Below are positions 15,256 through 25,120 of a DNA stretch of 64,000 bases, one piece after another (position 1 is the first letter of the stretch; each line of letters begins with the position of its first letter). The translations under genes and the position numbers were made by a program. This DNA is from Enterococcus hermanniensis (GTDB taxonomy: Bacteria; Bacillota; Bacilli; Lactobacillales; Enterococcaceae): NCBI RefSeq assembly GCF_001885945.1, contig NZ_JXKQ01000004.1, positions 1 to 64,000 of the forward strand. The letters are read 5' to 3'. The notes under the pieces were generated by a model. It searched no databases. It had not been told where the DNA came from and worked only from the letters and a program-made list of their open reading frames with translations.

Positions 15256-15257
15256 GA

Positions 15258-16610
15258 TTAATCAAAGAACGTATAATAAAGGGAGCGCACAGCTAGCCGC
15301 TCTTGTTCGCTACGAATTGCAAAGATGATACAGCGCTCATCCGCTCCTTGAGAGATCATCCGTAAGTTAACATCTTTACGAGCAAATGCCGCCGTACTAT
15401 CTGCCGTTATTCCTGGACGTTCCCGCATACCTTCACCAACTAAAGCTACGACCGAAAGACCATGCTCGATCGAGAGATCATCTGGTTTAATCTTTTCTTC
15501 GATTTGCTGCAATAAATTTGCTTCTATTTCACGCGTTAATTGATATTCACGTAGAATAATCGAGATATCATCGATACCAGAAGGCATATGCTCGAAGCGA
15601 AGATTGAAATCTTCTAAAATTTGAAGAATCCGACGAACGATTCCGACTTCACGATTCAGTAAATATTTGGCGATCGTGATAACACAAAAACCTGCAGCAC
15701 TCGCAACCCCGACGACATCACTGCGTACTTCAGTGGTAAAGTTTTTCTTGATCAACGTTCCTTGGCAATCTGGATTGTTGGTATTCTTAATGATCACGGG
15801 AATCTGGGCCTTAAAGGCCGGCATCAATGCTTCATCATGAAAGACGGTAAAACCCGCATAGGTTAATTCACGAATTTCACGATAAGTTGCATACTCGATC
15901 AATTTCGGCTCATGGACTAATTTAGGGCTGGCAGAATAAATACCATCCACATCAGTAAAGTTTTCATATAAGTCGACATTTAGGCCAGCTGCTACGATCG
16001 AACCTGTGATATCAGAACCACCACGTGAAAAGGTACATAATTGACCGTCCTTCGTGTAACCAAAAAAACCTGGAATAATCAAAATTTCTTTTGAGTCTTG
16101 CCATTGAATAATTTTTTCATAGGACTCTTCTAAAATTAAAGCATTCTGTGGTTCGTTCGTCACGACGATACCTAATTCTTTTGGATTGATGTAACGCGCT
16201 TGGACGCCGCTTTTTTTAAAGCAAGCCGCAATCAGTTGAGCATTTAAATTTTCCCCACTGGCTAAAAAGCGATCTAGTGTATAAGGATCTAAGTCATTAT
16301 AACTTGCTTGGAGTGCCTTTAGTTCTGAGGTGAAGGTATTTTCGATATCTTCATCTATGTGAAAAGCTGCAGCGATTTCAGTATATCTCGCGACAATCTC
16401 ACGAATAATTTTTTCTGTCTGTTTATTATAGGCAACGGCATGATAAAAACTAATCAATAAGTCGGTGACCTTCTTGTCTTTATTGTTTCGCTTTCCTGGA
16501 GCAGAAACGACAACGAATCGACGACTGGCGTCGCTAGTGACGATGTCTAAGACTTTTTTTACTTGTTCGGCCGAAGCAACGGAGCTTCCACCAAATTTGA
16601 TCACTTTCAC
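15258..16610 (-). CDS. Aspartate kinase
   Basis: A 450-residue monofunctional aspartokinase, first enzyme of the lysine/threonine/methionine family, of the longer LysC/YclM type. VIKFGGSSVA (about 3-12) is the kinase signature, FSRGGSDITGSIVAAGL the ATP/aspartate site, and two C-terminal ACT domains (about 305-450, including VALVGEGMRERPGIT) are the amino-acid sensors. The start is GTG 16610, spaced from AGAGGTG; the GTG at 16619 is within that site. It stands alone and is convergent with the MazG-like gene. No homoserine dehydrogenase is fused or adjacent. Confidence 0.95.
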   Translation of the reverse strand: MKVIKFGGSSVASAEQVKKVLDIVTSDASRRFVVVSAPGKRNNKDKKVTDLLISFYHAVAYNKQTEKIIREIVARYTEIAAAFHIDEDIENTFTSELKALQASYNDLDPYTLDRFLASGENLNAQLIAACFKKSGVQARYINPKELGIVVTNEPQNALILEESYEKIIQWQDSKEILIIPGFFGYTKDGQLCTFSRGGSDITGSIVAAGLNVDLYENFTDVDGIYSASPKLVHEPKLIEYATYREIRELTYAGFTVFHDEALMPAFKAQIPVIIKNTNNPDCQGTLIKKNFTTEVRSDVVGVASAAGFCVITIAKYLLNREVGIVRRILQILEDFNLRFEHMPSGIDDISIILREYQLTREIEANLLQQIEEKIKPDDLSIEHGLSVVALVGEGMRERPGITADSTAAFARKDVNLRMISQGADERCIIFAIRSEQERLAVRSLYYTFFD

Positions 16611-16789
16611 TTTAATCACCTCTTATTTTAATGTGGATCTAATACTATCTGAAAAACCTACTGATTTCAAGAGGATTTTCGCCTTATTTTAAAAGAAAGT
16701 TTCATAAAAATTACATTTTTCTTAAACCAACATAGAATTGAAGGTCGATTTAAAAAATGCTAACATGAAGAGTGGCTGTGCAAGGACTT

Positions 16790-16842
16790 TTCGAAGGAAT
16801 TCGAAACTAGCTAGTGAAGCACAAAGTCTTTTGTGTTATAAT
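16790..16842 (+). promoter_or_regulatory. ezrA promoter region with two inverted repeats
   Basis: TATAAT at 16837-16842 has a poor -35 (GTGAAG, 17 bases upstream). The spacer is occupied by CACAAA-GTCT-TTTGTG (16820-16835). Just upstream lies TTCGAA-GGAA-TTCGAA (16790-16805). Both could be operators or chance palindromes. The gap 16611-16927 otherwise shows no gene. Confidence 0.45.
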
Positions 16843-16927
16843 CTAGGTTAGATGTTTTTGCCAAAAAACTGATATAAACGAACCATTAAATAAAACTGAA
16901 TCTTGACAAGCGAAAGGAAAATCATAC

Positions 16928-18649
16928 ATGGGAAGTAATGCAATCATAGGGATCGTAATCGGTCTAGTTATTTTAGCGGCCGTACTATACTTGGTCGGTT
17001 ATCTGATGAAGAAAAAGAATCAAGAACGCTTAAAAGAGCTAGATAGAAGGAAAGAAGCATTGTTCGATCTTCCAGTCGTAGAAGAAGTCGACGAAGTCAA
17101 AAAAATGCATCTTGTAGGCCAAAGTCAAAATACTTTCCGTGAATGGAACCAAAAATGGACGGATGTTTCAACGAAATCTTTCGCAGAGCTAGAAAGTCAG
17201 ATTTTTGAAGTTGAAAGTCAAAACGAAACCTTCCGTTTCATGCAAGGAAAATCAGCGATTGAAAGTGCTGAACGTACGATGACAGAAATGGAAGAAGAAG
17301 TTGAAGGCATCCGCACCGGTCTAAAAGAATTACGTGAAACAGAAGAACGCAATTCATTGGCTGTCCAACAAGCATTAGATGTTTTTGAAGAGTTGAAAAA
17401 AGACTTGAAAGAAAAGAAAGACAGTTTTGGCCCAGCTTTACCGGAAATCCAAAAACAAGTTAAAAATGTCGAAATCGAATTTACGCAATTCGTTACACTG
17501 AATACTTCAGGTGATCCAATCGAAGCCCGTGAAGTATTGGATGATGCAGAAAAGCATACCTATGAAGTTCAAGCAACGATGCAGAATGTACCAGTTATTT
17601 ATGAAGATCTTGAAAAAACATTTCCAAGTCAAATCGATGAATTAGAGAAGACATACAATAAAATGATGTCCGACCACTTTGTCTTACCGGAAGATGATTT
17701 TGAAGAACGTTTGGATAAAGTCAAACGACATGTGGAACGTTCGCTAGAGGATCTAGAAAAAATTGAATTAAGTACAGTTGAAGCTGAGAATAAAGAAACG
17801 GCTGAATTGATTGATGAGTTATATGCGACATTAGAAAAAGAATTTGAAGCAAAAAAATATGTCACGACGAATCGCAAGACAATCGAAGAGTACATCTCAC
17901 ATGCCTCTCGTAACAATCACCAATTAATGGTAGAACTTGATCATACGTCTCAAAGTTATGCATTGAATAATAATGAGTTAGGTCGAGCGCGTGGCTTCCA
18001 AACAGAGATCGAAGAATTAGAACGTCGCAATCGCAACATGAATCCTCAAATCGACAAACATGAACTGCCTTACTCAGAAGTTCAAGTCTTTTACCGAGAT
18101 GCATTTAAAGTGTTAGATGATATTGAAACGAAACAAGTTGAGATCGATGACGATCTTCATGAGTTACGTAAAGGTGAAAAAGAAGCGGCTGAAAAAATTG
18201 AAAAATATGAGTTCCGCTTACGAGCTCTGAAACGTTACGTAGAACAACAACGTTTGCCAGGGTTGCCAGGAGATTATTTGGAATTTTTCTTTGTTGCAAC
18301 AGATCGAGTAGAAGAGTTAAGCAACTCATTGAATAAGATTCGGATCAATATGCAAGACATCAATAAATTGGTAAGTCTATGTGATGAGGACATCGAATTA
18401 TTAGATCAAAAAACGTATGACTTAGTCGATGCAGCTGCATTGACAGAACAAATGATGCAATATGCTAACCGTTATCGTCATACTCATCCAGAAATTAAAA
18501 TAGCAATCGAAAATAGTTTAGAATTATTCAATAAAGAATATCGTTATCAAGACGCCCTTGATGAAATCGGAACGGCGTTAGAACGAGTAGAACCAGGCGC
18601 ATTCAAACGTATCGAAGATTTCTATTTCAATAATCGTGATTTAGTTTAA
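16928..18649 (+). CDS. ezrA: Septation ring formation regulator EzrA
   Basis: A 573-residue membrane protein of normal EzrA length. One N-terminal transmembrane helix (about residues 4-26, AIIGIVIGLVILAAVLYLVG) puts the N-terminus outside and a long cytoplasmic spectrin-like coiled-coil rod inside, rich in Glu/Lys heptads. EzrA binds FtsZ and PBP1 and coordinates Z-ring dynamics and wall synthesis in Firmicutes. It has its own promoter and a terminator directly after the stop codon. In Gram-positives it usually precedes the cysteine desulfurase-thiI pair, as here. Confidence 0.97.
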   Translation: MGSNAIIGIVIGLVILAAVLYLVGYLMKKKNQERLKELDRRKEALFDLPVVEEVDEVKKMHLVGQSQNTFREWNQKWTDVSTKSFAELESQIFEVESQNETFRFMQGKSAIESAERTMTEMEEEVEGIRTGLKELRETEERNSLAVQQALDVFEELKKDLKEKKDSFGPALPEIQKQVKNVEIEFTQFVTLNTSGDPIEAREVLDDAEKHTYEVQATMQNVPVIYEDLEKTFPSQIDELEKTYNKMMSDHFVLPEDDFEERLDKVKRHVERSLEDLEKIELSTVEAENKETAELIDELYATLEKEFEAKKYVTTNRKTIEEYISHASRNNHQLMVELDHTSQSYALNNNELGRARGFQTEIEELERRNRNMNPQIDKHELPYSEVQVFYRDAFKVLDDIETKQVEIDDDLHELRKGEKEAAEKIEKYEFRLRALKRYVEQQRLPGLPGDYLEFFFVATDRVEELSNSLNKIRINMQDINKLVSLCDEDIELLDQKTYDLVDAAALTEQMMQYANRYRHTHPEIKIAIENSLELFNKEYRYQDALDEIGTALERVEPGAFKRIEDFYFNNRDLV

Positions 18650-18675
18650 GCTGAGCAGTTGCTCAGCTTTTTTTA
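18648..18675 (+). terminator. ezrA terminator
   Basis: A 10-bp stem AAGCTGAGCA / TGCTCAGCTT followed by T7 overlaps the stop codon. Confidence 0.88.
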
Positions 18676-18789
18676 TTTGTAAAGAAAAGGATACATTCCA
18701 ATGGCAATAAGTATTATTTGTTAGGAATACTTGAAGAGTTCAAGCTTTCTCGCTATAATAGGAAAGAATTTTTGAAGGAAGGTTTAAAC

Positions 18790-19932
18790 ATGATTTATTT
18801 TGATAATAGTGCAACGACAGCGATCTATCCGTTAGCACTTGATACATATGTAAAAACGAGTCAGCGGGTGATGGGCAATCCCTCAAGCCTCCATGGCTTA
18901 GGAACACAGGCCAATCGTTTACTTCAGCAGGCGCGTAAACAAATTGCTGAATTAGTAGCTGTAAAAGAAAATGAGATTTATTTTACGAGCGGTGGAACTG
19001 AAGGCGATAACTGGGTTTTAAAGGGAACAGCAATTGAAAAGCGTGAATATGGGAATCATTTGATCATATCGAGTATTGAACATCCAGCAGTCAGCCGAAC
19101 AGCCGAGCAATTAAAAGAGTTAGGCTTTGAAGTCAGTCTAGCACCAGTCGACAAAGCTGGAATTGTCCAAGTCGATAAACTAGCAGAATTGATTCGCCCA
19201 GAAACAATCTTGGTTTCGATTATGGGTGTTAACAATGAGATCGGGTCTATCCAACCAATCGAAGCAATCAGTGAGTTATTAGAAGCCTATCCAACGATCC
19301 ATTTTCATGTCGATGCTGTTCAAGCAATCGGTAAAGTTGAACAAGCAAAATGGTTAACACCACGAGTAGATTTTGCCACATTTTCAGCACATAAGTTCCA
19401 CGGTCCTCGGGGGGTTGGTTTTATTTACTGGAAAGCTGGCCGTAAGTTAGCGCCATTGTTAAATGGTGGTGGACAAGAAAGCGGACAACGAGCAACCACG
19501 GAAAATACTCCGGCAATTGTAGCGATGAGTCGTGCACTGCGGATCCATTTGGAAAAGAAAGACGAACGTCCGAATCACACTGGACTGATCCGTCAATATT
19601 TGAAAGAAGCTTTAGCTAGTTACGAAAAAGTAACGATTTTTTCTGGTGATGAGGACTTCGCACCACATATTTTAACGTTTGGGATCAAAGGGATCCGAGG
19701 CGAAGTATTGGTTCATGCCCTAGAAGAAAAACAAATTTATGTCTCGACGACAAGCGCTTGTTCAAGTCGTAAAAAAGTCGATAGCTCAACATTACATGCG
19801 ATGAAGGTCCCACATGAAGTAGCAACGACGGCTATTCGCGTTAGTTTAGATGAAGCCAATACAATGGCTGAAGCTGAACAATTCATGGTCGTGTTCAATC
19901 ATTTATATGAAAAGTTTTCCAAAATCAATTAA
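18790..19932 (+). CDS. Cysteine desulfurase (NifS/IscS class)
   Basis: A 380-residue PLP enzyme that transfers sulfur from cysteine. MIYFDNSATTAIYP is the N-terminal signature, ATFSAHKFHGPRGVGFIYW carries the PLP lysine (about residue 203), and the mobile loop STTSACSSRKK holds the active-site Cys (about 325). It lies 35 bases before thiI, matching the NifZ-ThiI pair of bacilli, so it probably feeds sulfur for 4-thiouridine in tRNA. The start at 18790 follows AAGGAAGG. Confidence 0.95.
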   Translation: MIYFDNSATTAIYPLALDTYVKTSQRVMGNPSSLHGLGTQANRLLQQARKQIAELVAVKENEIYFTSGGTEGDNWVLKGTAIEKREYGNHLIISSIEHPAVSRTAEQLKELGFEVSLAPVDKAGIVQVDKLAELIRPETILVSIMGVNNEIGSIQPIEAISELLEAYPTIHFHVDAVQAIGKVEQAKWLTPRVDFATFSAHKFHGPRGVGFIYWKAGRKLAPLLNGGGQESGQRATTENTPAIVAMSRALRIHLEKKDERPNHTGLIRQYLKEALASYEKVTIFSGDEDFAPHILTFGIKGIRGEVLVHALEEKQIYVSTTSACSSRKKVDSSTLHAMKVPHEVATTAIRVSLDEANTMAEAEQFMVVFNHLYEKFSKIN

Positions 19933-19967
19933 TTTAAAAATACGGTCCATAATTAAGGAGAATGAAT

Positions 19968-21176
19968 GTGCAATACACTGAGATAATGGTACGTTATGGT
20001 GAGTTATCGACAAAAGGTAAAAATCGTCGAAGCTTTATCATGCGACTAGCAAAAAATGTCCGTGGCGCTTTAGCAGAATTTCCCAATTTGAAAATTCATG
20101 CTGAACGTGATCGGATGCATATTTTATTAAATGGTGAAGATAGTCGATTGGTTTTACCAAAATTAGAAAAAGTTTTTGGAATCCAAACCTTTTCACCTAG
20201 TATCCAAGTAGAAAAAGACCTTGAAGCCTTAAAAGCCATGACACAAAAAATCATGCAAGAAATCTATACAGGAAAAGAAACATTCAAGATTACTGCTAAA
20301 CGTAGTGATCACGCATTTGAATTGGATAGTCATGGAATCCAACAGTTTCTTGGCGATGCGGTGATTGATGTATTGCCGGAAATCAAAGCGCAAATGAAAC
20401 ACCCCGATATCAATTTACGTGTAGAAATCCGACGTGAACATGCATATCTTTCTTATGAAACCATCAAAGGTGCGGGTGGATTACCAGTCGGTACTAGTGG
20501 TCGTGGAATGTTGATGCTTTCTGGTGGGATCGATTCACCGGTCGCTGGTTACTTGGCGATGAAGCGTGGAGTCGAAATCGAAGCAGTTCATTTTGCTAGT
20601 CCACCTTATACAAGCGAGCAAGCGTTACAAAAAGCCAAAGATCTAACTGAAAAATTAACCCCTTATGTTGGTGGAATCCAGTTTATTGAAGTTCCTTTTA
20701 CTGAGATCCAAGAAGAAATCAAAAAACGTAGTCCCCAAGGCTACTGGATGACCTTGACTCGTCGGATGATGTTACGTTTAACGGATGCTATCCGTGAAAT
20801 GCGTCAAGGATTAGTTATCGTCAATGGTGAATCATTAGGTCAAGTAGCCTCTCAAACCTTGCATAGTATGGTTGCAATCAATGAAGTAACGACGACACCA
20901 ATCATTCGCCCGGTAGTAACGATGGATAAAATAGAAATCATCGAATTAGCTGAAAAGATTGATACGTTTGAATTGGCGATCCAGCCATTTGAAGATTGCT
21001 GTACTATTTTTGCACCACCACAACCGAAAACACGGCCTAAATTGGAAAAAGTTTTAGAATTAGAAGAACGTTTGGATATTGAAGGATTGATGGCGCGTTG
21101 TCTAGCTGGTTTAAAGCAAGAAGCAATCAAACCTGCTCAATCAGAAAAAGCAGAAGAGTTTGCTGATTTATTATAA
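19968..21176 (+). CDS. thiI: tRNA 4-thiouridine synthase ThiI
   Basis: A 402-residue sulfurtransferase: NFLD and THUMP domains at the N-terminus and a PP-loop ATPase ([19 protein letters not shown], about residues 178-196). The ending has [17 protein letters not shown]. The C-terminal rhodanese domain of the E. coli enzyme is missing, as is usual in Firmicutes, so sulfur must come from the adjacent desulfurase. The start is GTG 19968 (7 bases after AAGGAG); the ATG at 19962 is too close to the site. Confidence 0.96.
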   Translation: MQYTEIMVRYGELSTKGKNRRSFIMRLAKNVRGALAEFPNLKIHAERDRMHILLNGEDSRLVLPKLEKVFGIQTFSPSIQVEKDLEALKAMTQKIMQEIYTGKETFKITAKRSDHAFELDSHGIQQFLGDAVIDVLPEIKAQMKHPDINLRVEIRREHAYLSYETIKGAGGLPVGTSGRGMLMLSGGIDSPVAGYLAMKRGVEIEAVHFASPPYTSEQALQKAKDLTEKLTPYVGGIQFIEVPFTEIQEEIKKRSPQGYWMTLTRRMMLRLTDAIREMRQGLVIVNGESLGQVASQTLHSMVAINEVTTTPIIRPVVTMDKIEIIELAEKIDTFELAIQPFEDCCTIFAPPQPKTRPKLEKVLELEERLDIEGLMARCLAGLKQEAIKPAQSEKAEEFADLL

Positions 21177-21184
21177 AAACGTGA

Positions 21185-21228
21185 GGGTAAGATAAAAGTA
21201 GAAATACTTTTATCTTATTCTTTTTTTT
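21185..21228 (+). terminator. thiI terminator
   Basis: A stem AGATAAAAGTA / TACTTTTATCT is followed by a T-rich tract. Confidence 0.85.
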
Positions 21229-21240
21229 AATTTAGAAGGA

Positions 21241-21292
21241 TTGCGAATTAAAAAAAGACGTGTTAAAATTAATTATGTGAATTATTTAACAA
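21241..21292 (+). promoter_or_regulatory. rex promoter with Rex-box-like operator
   Basis: TTGCGA (21241-21246), a 17-base spacer and TAAAAT (21264-21269) are followed by ATGTGAA-TTAT-TTAACAA at 21275-21292. The last matches the Rex consensus TTGTGAA-N4-TTCACAA at 12 of 14 fixed positions and sits at the expected transcription start. Autoregulation by Rex is inferred. Confidence 0.6.
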
Positions 21293-21367
21293 GAGCTGTT
21301 TTTTATTGTAAATGCAGTTAGTTAGCTAAAAATTTACTCACATTTAATGAATGGAAGGAGAGTAGTT

Positions 21368-22003
21368 ATGGAAAAAATCATTGAAAAACCAAAATTATCA
21401 AAAGCGACGACCAAACGCTTATCTTTATATTTACGCTGTTTAAAAGGTTTAGAAAAAAATGGCGTTACCCGGATCAAATCGTCAGAGTTAAGTAAAATGA
21501 CTCAAGTTGGTTCGGCAACAATCCGAAGAGATTTCTCTAACTTTGGTGAATTGGGACGGAGTGGTTACGGCTATAATGTAAGCGATTTAATCAAAGTCTT
21601 TAGTGAAATACTGGATACAAAGGAAGAGAAACGGATTGCTTTAATTGGCTGTGGGAATTTAGGGCAAGCGCTTTTGCATAATAATTTTCGTCGTAATGAA
21701 AATCTAAATATTGTCTGTGCTTTTGATAATGATCCGCTAAAGATTGGGAACGAACTCTGTGGCTATCAAGTCCATTCAATTGATGAGATGGATAAAGTTT
21801 TGAAACAAGAAAAAATCACGGTTGCTATCTCAACTGTTCCGAGTCAAAACGCTCAACAAGCCATCGATCAGGTAGTAGAAAATGGTATCACAGCGATCTT
21901 GAATTTTGCGCCAGATCCATTAGTTGTACCGGAAAATGTTCACGTACATTACATTGATTTGACTTCGGAATTACAAACATTGATTTATTTTGATGGACAG
22001 TAG
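21368..22003 (+). CDS. rex: Redox-sensing transcriptional repressor Rex
   Basis: A 211-residue NADH/NAD+ sensor. The N-terminal winged helix has VTRIKSSELSKMTQVGSATIRRDFS (about 33-57), followed by FGELGRSGYGYNV, and the Rossmann domain starts RIALIGCGNLGQALL (about 86-100). Rex represses fermentation and respiration genes until NADH rises. The ATG at 21368 follows GGAAGGAG. It lies between thiI and the valS T-box. Confidence 0.96.
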   Translation: MEKIIEKPKLSKATTKRLSLYLRCLKGLEKNGVTRIKSSELSKMTQVGSATIRRDFSNFGELGRSGYGYNVSDLIKVFSEILDTKEEKRIALIGCGNLGQALLHNNFRRNENLNIVCAFDNDPLKIGNELCGYQVHSIDEMDKVLKQEKITVAISTVPSQNAQQAIDQVVENGITAILNFAPDPLVVPENVHVHYIDLTSELQTLIYFDGQ

Positions 22004-22006
22004 GTC

Positions 22007-22035
22007 TTTACAAGTTTTCCTGTTCATTGTAGAAT
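22007..22035 (+). promoter_or_regulatory. valS leader promoter
   Basis: TTTACA (22007-22012), a 17-base spacer and TAGAAT (22030-22035) start immediately after the rex stop codon. Confidence 0.75.
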
Positions 22036-22039
22036 GATT

Positions 22040-22278
22040 CATACGATGATCAAGAGGAGTACATGAGAAAAAAAGTTTTAGAGAGAAAATGCAGGGCTGG
22101 AACATTTTCACTTTGACTCATGGAAGGTAGCTTGGGAGTTTTGTATTCTGAACGTTAGTAAGAATACACGGCGCATGACCGTTAACCCATGATTGAGCGG
22201 CAGAAAAATGTTTCTGCAATTTAGGTGGTACCGCGTATTTTACGTCCTAGAACACAACTGTGTTCTAGGATTTTTTTT
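22040..22278 (+). promoter_or_regulatory. T-box leader of valS
   Basis: A tRNA-sensing leader of about 240 bases. The T-box sequence TTAGGTGGTACCGCG is at 22221-22235, followed by the terminator stem. Upstream hairpins include GAAAATG / CATTTTC with CATGAG / CTCATG below it, and TGTATTCT / AGAATACA. The specifier codon was not assigned with certainty; a GTA (Val) at 22127-22129 is one candidate. Uncharged tRNA-Val should favour the antiterminator and valS expression. Confidence 0.93.
22246..22278 (+). terminator. T-box intrinsic terminator
   Basis: An 11-bp stem CCTAGAACACA / TGTGTTCTAGG is followed by T8. It competes with the antiterminator formed by the T-box sequence. Confidence 0.9.
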
Positions 22279-22333
22279 ATGAGTATCATTTGAATAATTT
22301 ATTAAATAATCAATTTTTTTAGGAGGAATCGCT

Positions 22334-24973
22334 ATGACTGAAAATTTACCAACAAAGTTTAATCCGCAAGAAGTCGAAGCTGGTCGGTATCAAAAATGGT
22401 TAGATCAAGATTTATTCAAACCATCTGAAGACAAAAAAGCTAAACCTTATTCAATTGTTATCCCACCACCAAATGTTACTGGGAAATTGCATTTAGGACA
22501 TGCTTGGGATACGACCTTACAAGATATGATCATCCGTCAAAAACGGATGCAAGGATTCGATACATTATGGTTACCTGGGATGGACCATGCGGGAATCGCA
22601 ACGCAAGCAAAAGTTGAAGAAAAATTACGTGAACAAGGCATCTCTCGTTATGATCTTGGACGTGAAAAATTTGTTGACCAAGTTTGGGAATGGAAAGATG
22701 AATATGCTGGACATATTCGTGAACAATGGGCAAAACTAGGTTTGTCATTAGACTATAGTCGTGAACGTTTTACATTAGATGATGGGTTATCGGATGCTGT
22801 CCGTAAAGTGTTTGTTTCACTTTATGAAAAAGAGTTGATTTACCGCGGCGAATATATTATCAACTGGGATCCACAAGCTAAGACTGCTTTATCTGATATC
22901 GAAGTTATCCATAAAGATCTGGAAGGCGCATTTTATCATGTTTCATACCCATTAGCAGATGGTAGTGGTGTTTTAGAAATCGCGACAACACGTCCAGAAA
23001 CAATGTTAGGCGATACGGCGATTGCTGTTCATCCAGAGGACGATCGTTATAAAGATTTAGTTGGTAAAATGGCGATCTTACCGTTAGTAGATAAAGAAAT
23101 TCCAATTATTGCTGATAGCTATGTTGACCGTGAATTTGGTACAGGGGCTGTTAAAATTACGCCCGCTCATGATCCAAATGACTTTGAGGTTGGTAATCGT
23201 CATGACTTGCCACGTGTAAATGTGATGAATCCTGATGGCAGCATGAATGAACGAGCTGGTAAATATGCTGGAATGGATCGTTTTGAAGCGCGTAAAGCAA
23301 TCGTTGCTGATTTGAAAGAGATCGGCCGTTTGATTAAAGTTGAAAAAATGATTCATAGTGTTGGTCACTCTGAACGGACGGGTGTTGTTGTTGAACCACG
23401 TTTATCAACACAATGGTTTGTTAAAATGGCGCCATTAGCGGAACAAGCTATTGAAAATCAAGGAACAGACAACGCAGTGGAATTTTTCCCACCACGTTTT
23501 AACAATACGTTTATGACTTGGATGGAAAATGTCCATGACTGGGTAATTTCACGTCAATTATGGTGGGGGCATCGCATCCCAGCATGGTACCATAAAGAAA
23601 CGGGCGAAATGTATGTTGGAATGGAAGCGCCGAACGATAGCGAAAATTGGGAACAAGATCCTGATGTTTTAGATACATGGTTTAGTTCAGCTTTATGGCC
23701 ATTTTCAACTATGGGTTGGCCAGATGAAAACAGTGAAGATTACAAGCGCTATTTCCCAACGAGCACATTAGTAACAGGATATGACATTATTTTCTTCTGG
23801 GTAAGTCGAATGATTTTCCAAAGTTTGGAATTCACCGATGAACGTCCATTTAAAAATGTATTGATCCACGGTTTGATTCGGGATGAACAAGGCCGTAAGA
23901 TGAGTAAATCATTAGGTAACGGGATTGATCCGATGGATGTAATCGAAAAATATGGTGCCGACGCTTTACGTTGGTTCTTATCAACTGGTTCTGCACCAGG
24001 ACAAGATGTTCGTTTCAGTTATGAAAAAATGGATGCTGCTTGGAATTTTATCAATAAAATTTGGAATGCTTCTCGTTTTGTAATTATGAATGTCGAAGAT
24101 TTCACTGCTGAAGACATTGATTTTTCAGGTGAAAAAACCGTGGCTGATCGCTGGATCTTGACGCGCTTGAATGAAACGATTGAAAAAGTAACCAACCTAT
24201 TTGATCAATTTGAATTTGGTGAAGCAGGTCGTCAATTGTATAACTTCATGTGGGATGACTTCTGTGACTGGTATATCGAAATGAGTAAAGAGATTCTTTA
24301 TGGGGAAGATGAAACAGCCAAACAAACAACGAAGAGCATTTTAGTTTATGTTTTGGATCAAACATTACGTTTATTACATCCGATTATGCCATTTGTTACC
24401 GAAGAAATCTGGGCTAAAATTCCACATACTGGCGAATCATTAGTTGTCGCTGCTTATCCAGTTGTTCAACCAGAAAACAATAATGAAACAGCAGCTAAAG
24501 GGATGGAAGTCTTGAAAGAATTGATTCGTTCTGTTCGTAATATTCGAGCAGAAGTGAATACACCACTTTCTAAACCAATTACTTTGTTAATCAAAACAAG
24601 TGATCCTAAAGTTGATGAATTCTTGATTGAGAATACTAGCTACATCGAACGTTTCTGTAACCCAGAAGAATTGGTGATTGCAAGTGATATCACAGCGCCT
24701 GATTTAGCGATGTCAGCGGTATTAACTGGTGCCGAAATCTACTTACCGCTAGCTGGTTTGATCAATATCGAAGAAGAAATTAAACGTTTAGAAAAAGAAT
24801 TGGCGAAATGGACAGGCGAAGTGAAACGTGTCCAAGGCAAACTGGCAAATGAACGCTTTGTTGCCAATGCGCCAGAAAATGTTGTAACAGAAGAACGTGC
24901 AAAAGAAAAAGATTATCTAGAAAAACAAGCAGCGGTTCAAGAACGAATTGAAAGCTTACGTACTATTTCATAA
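22334..24973 (+). CDS. valS: Valine--tRNA ligase
   Basis: An 879-residue class Ia synthetase. [14 protein letters not shown] (about 44-57) contains the HIGH motif; [11 protein letters not shown] (about 523-533) is the KMSKS motif; the editing domain includes [19 protein letters not shown]; the C-terminal coiled coil (about 810-879, [14 protein letters not shown]) binds tRNA. AGGAGG precedes the ATG. Expression is governed by the upstream T-box, and its own terminator follows. Confidence 0.98.
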   Translation: MTENLPTKFNPQEVEAGRYQKWLDQDLFKPSEDKKAKPYSIVIPPPNVTGKLHLGHAWDTTLQDMIIRQKRMQGFDTLWLPGMDHAGIATQAKVEEKLREQGISRYDLGREKFVDQVWEWKDEYAGHIREQWAKLGLSLDYSRERFTLDDGLSDAVRKVFVSLYEKELIYRGEYIINWDPQAKTALSDIEVIHKDLEGAFYHVSYPLADGSGVLEIATTRPETMLGDTAIAVHPEDDRYKDLVGKMAILPLVDKEIPIIADSYVDREFGTGAVKITPAHDPNDFEVGNRHDLPRVNVMNPDGSMNERAGKYAGMDRFEARKAIVADLKEIGRLIKVEKMIHSVGHSERTGVVVEPRLSTQWFVKMAPLAEQAIENQGTDNAVEFFPPRFNNTFMTWMENVHDWVISRQLWWGHRIPAWYHKETGEMYVGMEAPNDSENWEQDPDVLDTWFSSALWPFSTMGWPDENSEDYKRYFPTSTLVTGYDIIFFWVSRMIFQSLEFTDERPFKNVLIHGLIRDEQGRKMSKSLGNGIDPMDVIEKYGADALRWFLSTGSAPGQDVRFSYEKMDAAWNFINKIWNASRFVIMNVEDFTAEDIDFSGEKTVADRWILTRLNETIEKVTNLFDQFEFGEAGRQLYNFMWDDFCDWYIEMSKEILYGEDETAKQTTKSILVYVLDQTLRLLHPIMPFVTEEIWAKIPHTGESLVVAAYPVVQPENNNETAAKGMEVLKELIRSVRNIRAEVNTPLSKPITLLIKTSDPKVDEFLIENTSYIERFCNPEELVIASDITAPDLAMSAVLTGAEIYLPLAGLINIEEEIKRLEKELAKWTGEVKRVQGKLANERFVANAPENVVTEERAKEKDYLEKQAAVQERIESLRTIS

Positions 24974-24978
24974 AAATC

Positions 24979-25027
24979 ACAGAAGCCAAAATAAAAGGAA
25001 TATTCCTTTTGTTTTGGCTTCTTTTTT
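24979..25027 (+). terminator. valS terminator
   Basis: A long stem AGAAGCCAAAA...AAAAGGAA / TTCCTTTTGTTTTGGCTTCT is followed by T5. Confidence 0.9.
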
Positions 25028-25068
25028 ATCCTAATGATTTCTTCAAGCGAACTTTCTTTTCTAAACTT

Positions 25069-25077
25069 TGCTATACT
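25069..25077 (+). promoter_or_regulatory. folC extended -10 promoter
   Basis: TG-C-TATACT lies 44 bases before the TTG start of folC. Confidence 0.55.
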
Positions 25078-25120
25078 AGAGATAGGTAAAAATGATAGAG
25101 AACCAAAGAGGTGAATCGCT

